Source: Lucinisca nassula | Taxonomy: Eukaryota; Mollusca; Bivalvia; Lucinida; Lucinidae | Assembly (NCBI GenBank): GCA_963580285.1 | Contig: OY757010.1 | Span: 61,216,406-61,280,405, forward strand | DNA: 64,000 bases | Direction: 5' to 3' | Shown: positions 1-64,000 of the stretch, in pieces | How positions within the stretch are numbered: position 1 is the stretch's first letter | Layout: each line of letters opens with the position of its first letter | Position numbers and translations under genes: made by a program | The notes under the pieces: generated by a model | Told to the model about the DNA's origin: nothing | Database searches by the model: none | What the model saw: only the letters and a program-made list of their open reading frames with translations

Positions 1-1206
1 TCTCACCTGACAAATCAGTCTTAGTTTTAGAAAAAAAAAATAGAATTTTATACTGCAAAAGTTAAAGATATAATATAGTTATTTAAATCAGTACTTGAGT
101 ACTGACGTCAACACCGCAGTATCGGCCTCAGCACTGAGGAACTGATACTGAGCTGATGATACCCTCGGAGACGAACGAATCATCCACCAGCAGAGATACC
201 GACCCAGTTGTTGCAATTAAGGCGTAACTATACTAAATTTAGTGACACAGAGGCCTTTCTGATACTTTATCTTCATCAGTGTGTCTCAACCCAAAAGTTC
301 TGAAATCGAAACGAATGATGGACAAGACCCGCCAAACACAGCACACCCCCCTCCGAGCACACACCGACCGACGTAGCTCATGAGACAGGTCATCTGGCGG
401 CATCAGGCAAGAGACACATACCCTAGGACTTATACGGACAGTCGGCAGGGAACTCTTCAGTAAAAAGAACCAAAGAACGGCTACCTTTCCCGCCATTTTC
501 CTCATTTGGTGGAGGTGAAAGCTTCGGTTTTTATCGCTAAAAGTTGATCATTTTTAAACAGTTTTTAAAGCAAAATGTGTCTGGTTATTTATCGACAATC
601 ATCAGAAATAAAAGGAAATATGCAGAACAATAATATAGAGTAAGTCTTTGTCAGAGGTATGAGACTGATTTAAAATATTTCTTGTGCACATTTGGTAAGG
701 TTATATAGCAGAATACCTTTGTTTACACCTCTGAAAATGGCGGACCTCAGTGGAAGTGACGTCACGCCGATTGTCCTTATAGGCGTCCCCCACCGAGCCA
801 ACATCAGCAAACATGGCCCACACTCCACGGAAGTCCCGGGCATCAGGAAGGAGATGTCCAAAGTAGCGAGTCTTGCATTTAAAATATAACAACAAATGGC
901 AACCAAATCCGCTAAGATACATGTCTCACCTGACAAGTCAGTCTTAGTTTTAGAAAAAAAATAGAATTTTATACTGCACAAGTTAAAGATATAATATAGT
1001 TATTCAAATTATGACTTAGAAGCCTCCGTTGTGCAGTGGTTATGCTACTCGCCTTGTAAACCAGGGGTCGCAGGATCGATCCCGGACTTTTCCAGACTTT
1101 CGGATGAGTCTTTAAACCGGTCCCGTCTCCATATGACCTTAGCTGTTGGTGGGACGTAAAACTCAAACACTCTCACTCACTAAATCAGTACTTGAGTACT
1201 GACGTC
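1..1206. repeat. Direct repeat pair about 0.9 kb apart, second copy split by a SINE
   Basis: The block at 1-112 (tctcacctgacaaatcag ... ttgagtactgacgtcaa) recurs at 923-1011, and its end resumes at 1186-1206 after a SINE-J insertion. Identity is high by eye. The 113-922 interior has no convincing gene. Two minus-strand open frames there (239-505, 670-981) have no recognisable domains. It may be a repeat-flanked element extending left of the window. Confidence 0.5.
1012..1185 (+). mobile_element. SINE-J, tRNA-headed
   Basis: It has a pol III-like head (gcctccgttgtgcagtggtt, then a B-box-like ggatcgatcccgg) and ends in ggtgggacgtaaaactcaaac. Further copies are at 3183-3326 (-), 6405-6575 (-), 28313-28465 (-) and a weaker one near 53530-53670 (+). 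It splits the direct repeat around it. Confidence 0.65.
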
Positions 1207-1215
1207 AAAAATAAA

Positions 1216-1442
1216 TGATTATACCACATGGGTGCGCTCCTTTTCCTGATGCATAAATTAATTTAGCCACACCAATTTACATTTCAGCCAATCAAATTAC
1301 TTGATGTATTTCTTTCACAAGTTTGCAAACTGACTGACAAACAGTGTAGATCCTGACCAGATGGTTCAGAAGCCATCTTATCTGGATCTACACTGTTTCC
1401 ATAGGTAGGGTTTGTCATTAATAACAGGATAAGGGTTAAGTT
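1216..1442. mobile_element. Family C MITE copy (TTAA-CCC type), degraded left end
   Basis: It contains the central hairpin (acagtgtagatcctgaccag / ctggatctacactgttt) and the right end ggataagggttaa. It matches the better copies at 32430-32645 and 62905-63115. Confidence 0.6.
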
Positions 1443-1507
1443 TAAAGCTACATGTATATTTTTTCCTACTTATCATTTACATATGTTACGAGCCAGGCGT
1501 AGCAGAC

Positions 1508-1862
1508 CGGCCCCGATAGCTCAGTTGGTAGAGTGTCCGCTCCGGGGAACGGGAGGTCACGGGTTCGATTCCGGGACGCGACATACCAAAGTCGTTAAAA
1601 ATGGTACTAGCTGCTCCTCGCTTGGCACTCAGATTTACGGGGTAGAGCTAGGACTGGTCGACCCAGTGTCAGGATAATGTGACTGGGTGTGGTATCATGT
1701 AATGTGTCTGGAACATGATACTTCAGTGAGGCAGCACTTTAAAAGTGAACATTGAGCTCCCTGTCGCAACCAGACGGTGCTCCCTGTCGCAACCAGACAC
1801 CGTCGTGATATGACTGAAAAATTGTTGAAAGCGACGTTAAACCCGAATTCACACACAAAGGC
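1508..1862 (+). mobile_element. tRNA-derived SINE resembling the bivalve MetaSINE type
   Basis: The tRNA-like head holds an A box (gatagctcagttggtagagt) and a B box (ggttcgattcc). The body contains gtgtcaggataatgtgactg and a tail ...gacgttaaaccc followed by (CA)n. The general layout is that of the metazoan MetaSINE superfamily known in bivalves, recognised from memory of the consensus. It is not a functional tRNA gene because the anticodon arm and 3' end do not form a mature tRNA. Confidence 0.6.
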
Positions 1863-2362
1863 GTAGCAGAAAGAAAAAGCAAACAAGCCTTTTGGAAAAC
1901 AAAATATCTTTAATCTGTAGAAATAAGAAAATGTTACTTAGCTATGTTATGAAATATCGTTGAATTAATCTATTTTCCTTGATCCAACAGGAAAAATAAT
2001 ATCCTTTAACAATCCAACAGAGAATTCAAAAATAACTTTTCTTATAAACCCAAACTTCAAACTCCAACGTCTGACTCAAAGAAAAAAATCAAGCCCTTTT
2101 ATAGACCTAAAGATTTCTCTAGAATGTTCCACAGGGCTGTGGAATAAGATTAGGTAATTTTCCAAAAATAATGCCACCCTGAACTTTCTGGAAGATTCCA
2201 AAGTACTTTTCATTGTGAACAAGATATTTACCAACTGAACTTAATTGTGACTCATATTCCAGAAGTTTCTTTAAGAAGAATAAACAAGATATTAAAAACC
2301 TTATTAGGTCACCCAGTGGGATGAAAGTGGGAATCAGAAAAATGAATTCTTACACATAACAC
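1863..2362. other. Intronic AT-rich sequence, no feature recognised
   Basis: Stretch between the MetaSINE-like copy and the family G MITE upstream of exon 1. No open frame, hairpin or repeat match was recognised. Confidence 0.4.
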
Positions 2363-2606
2363 ATATGGGCCCCGTCAAGCGATTTTGGTACTTATCGCCT
2401 ATGCGAGCAGCGAAGGTTCAGGCGAGCCTGCACATCCGCGCAGTCTCGCCAGAACCTTCGCTGCTTGCTCATACAAGCAGTGAATCAAGAGGAACCTTCA
2501 GACAGACAGCCATATCCCTGGCCCCTCTGAATGGCTGGGCTTGCGCATTTAAAATTTGTCATGACGGAATGCTCGAAGACACAAATTCGCTTGGCGGGGC
2601 TCATAT
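2363..2606 (+). mobile_element. Family G MITE, copy 1
   Basis: A 244-bp element with termini ATATGGGCCCCGTCAAGCGA and TCGCTTGGCGGGGCTCATAT. It has an internal hairpin built on gcgaaggttcaggcgag / ctcgccagaaccttcgc. Five copies occur in the window. A frame starting MGPVKRFWYLSPMRAAK recurs in four of them and is repeat-derived, not a gene. This copy ends 64 bp before exon 1. Confidence 0.8.
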
Positions 2607-2670
2607 GTCTACTGGCATCTTGTTTGGCAGAGAGTTTGATATCGTAAGCATTCTGTTTGTCCATTTTCAG

Positions 2671-64000
<61,330 letters not shown>

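Noticed and set aside
239..505. 88-codon minus-strand frame starting ATGGCGG-like
   Set aside because: No recognisable domain or supported splice partner. It lies in a repeat-flanked block, so too weak to call.
1508..1590. Possible tRNA gene
   Set aside because: It has tRNA-like promoter boxes but no proper acceptor stem or anticodon arm, and continues into a SINE body. The same applies to 4480, 6846, 9650 and 62165.

Overview
This is eukaryotic (animal) genomic DNA, most likely from a bivalve mollusc. It is AT-rich and non-coding sequence dominates. It carries tRNA-headed SINEs, including one that resembles the bivalve MetaSINE type, many palindromic MITEs, Helentron-like elements with minisatellite cores, and long (GA)n tracts. 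There is no bacterial-style gene packing. The species cannot be named from the sequence alone.

One host gene is well supported. It runs on the + strand across the whole window and is open at both ends. Sixteen exons can be placed: 2671-2784, 5597-5716, 7161-7280, 23165-23296, 32827-32955, 34772-34894, 38816-38938, 39892-40017, 44236-44343, 45132-45263, 49909-50037, 55164-55286, 55515-55760, 59591-59745, 62465-62622 and 63912-64000 (cut by the window end). The first thirteen each encode one copy of a ~40-residue six-cysteine domain (C-x7-9-C-x7-C-x6-9-CC-x2-C, usually with YGDR after the first Cys). Every one has phase 1-1 splice boundaries. The spacing resembles the PLAC domain of ADAMTS/papilin/lacunin proteins. 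The thirteenth domain exon adds a Thr/Ser/Gly-rich stalk. The next exon is a transmembrane helix, followed by a cytoplasmic tail with SH2- and SH3-type motifs. The predicted product is a cell-surface protein with a tandem Cys-rich ectodomain and a probable signalling tail. The 16 exons give 709 codons. The start codon, signal peptide and C-terminus lie outside the window.

The introns are packed with mobile elements. Family A is a ~250-300 bp palindromic MITE with about 18 copies. Family B is a TA-flanked hairpin MITE. Families C, D and a third are MITEs with TTAA-CCC ends of piggyBac type. SINE-F has a (CAAA)n tail and 14-bp target duplications. Family G is a 244-bp TIR element. Five to six Helentron/HINE-like elements share subterminal inverted repeats, a 3' hairpin and CTAGT ends. 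A 5.8-kb element has near-perfect 52-bp TIRs (26572-32342). A 5'-truncated, frameshifted non-LTR retrotransposon (16586-20049) has a 10-bp target duplication and sits inside a family A MITE.

Layout: 1-2670 upstream intron with repeats; 2671-7280 domain exons 1-3; 7281-23164 a 16-kb intron with a 4.4-kb inverted repeat and the LINE; 23165-32955 domain exons 4-5 around the 5.8-kb TIR element; 34772-50037 domain exons 6-11; 55164-55760 domain exons 12-13 and stalk; 59591-64000 membrane and cytoplasmic exons. No functional tRNA, rRNA, CRISPR array or second convincing host gene was seen.
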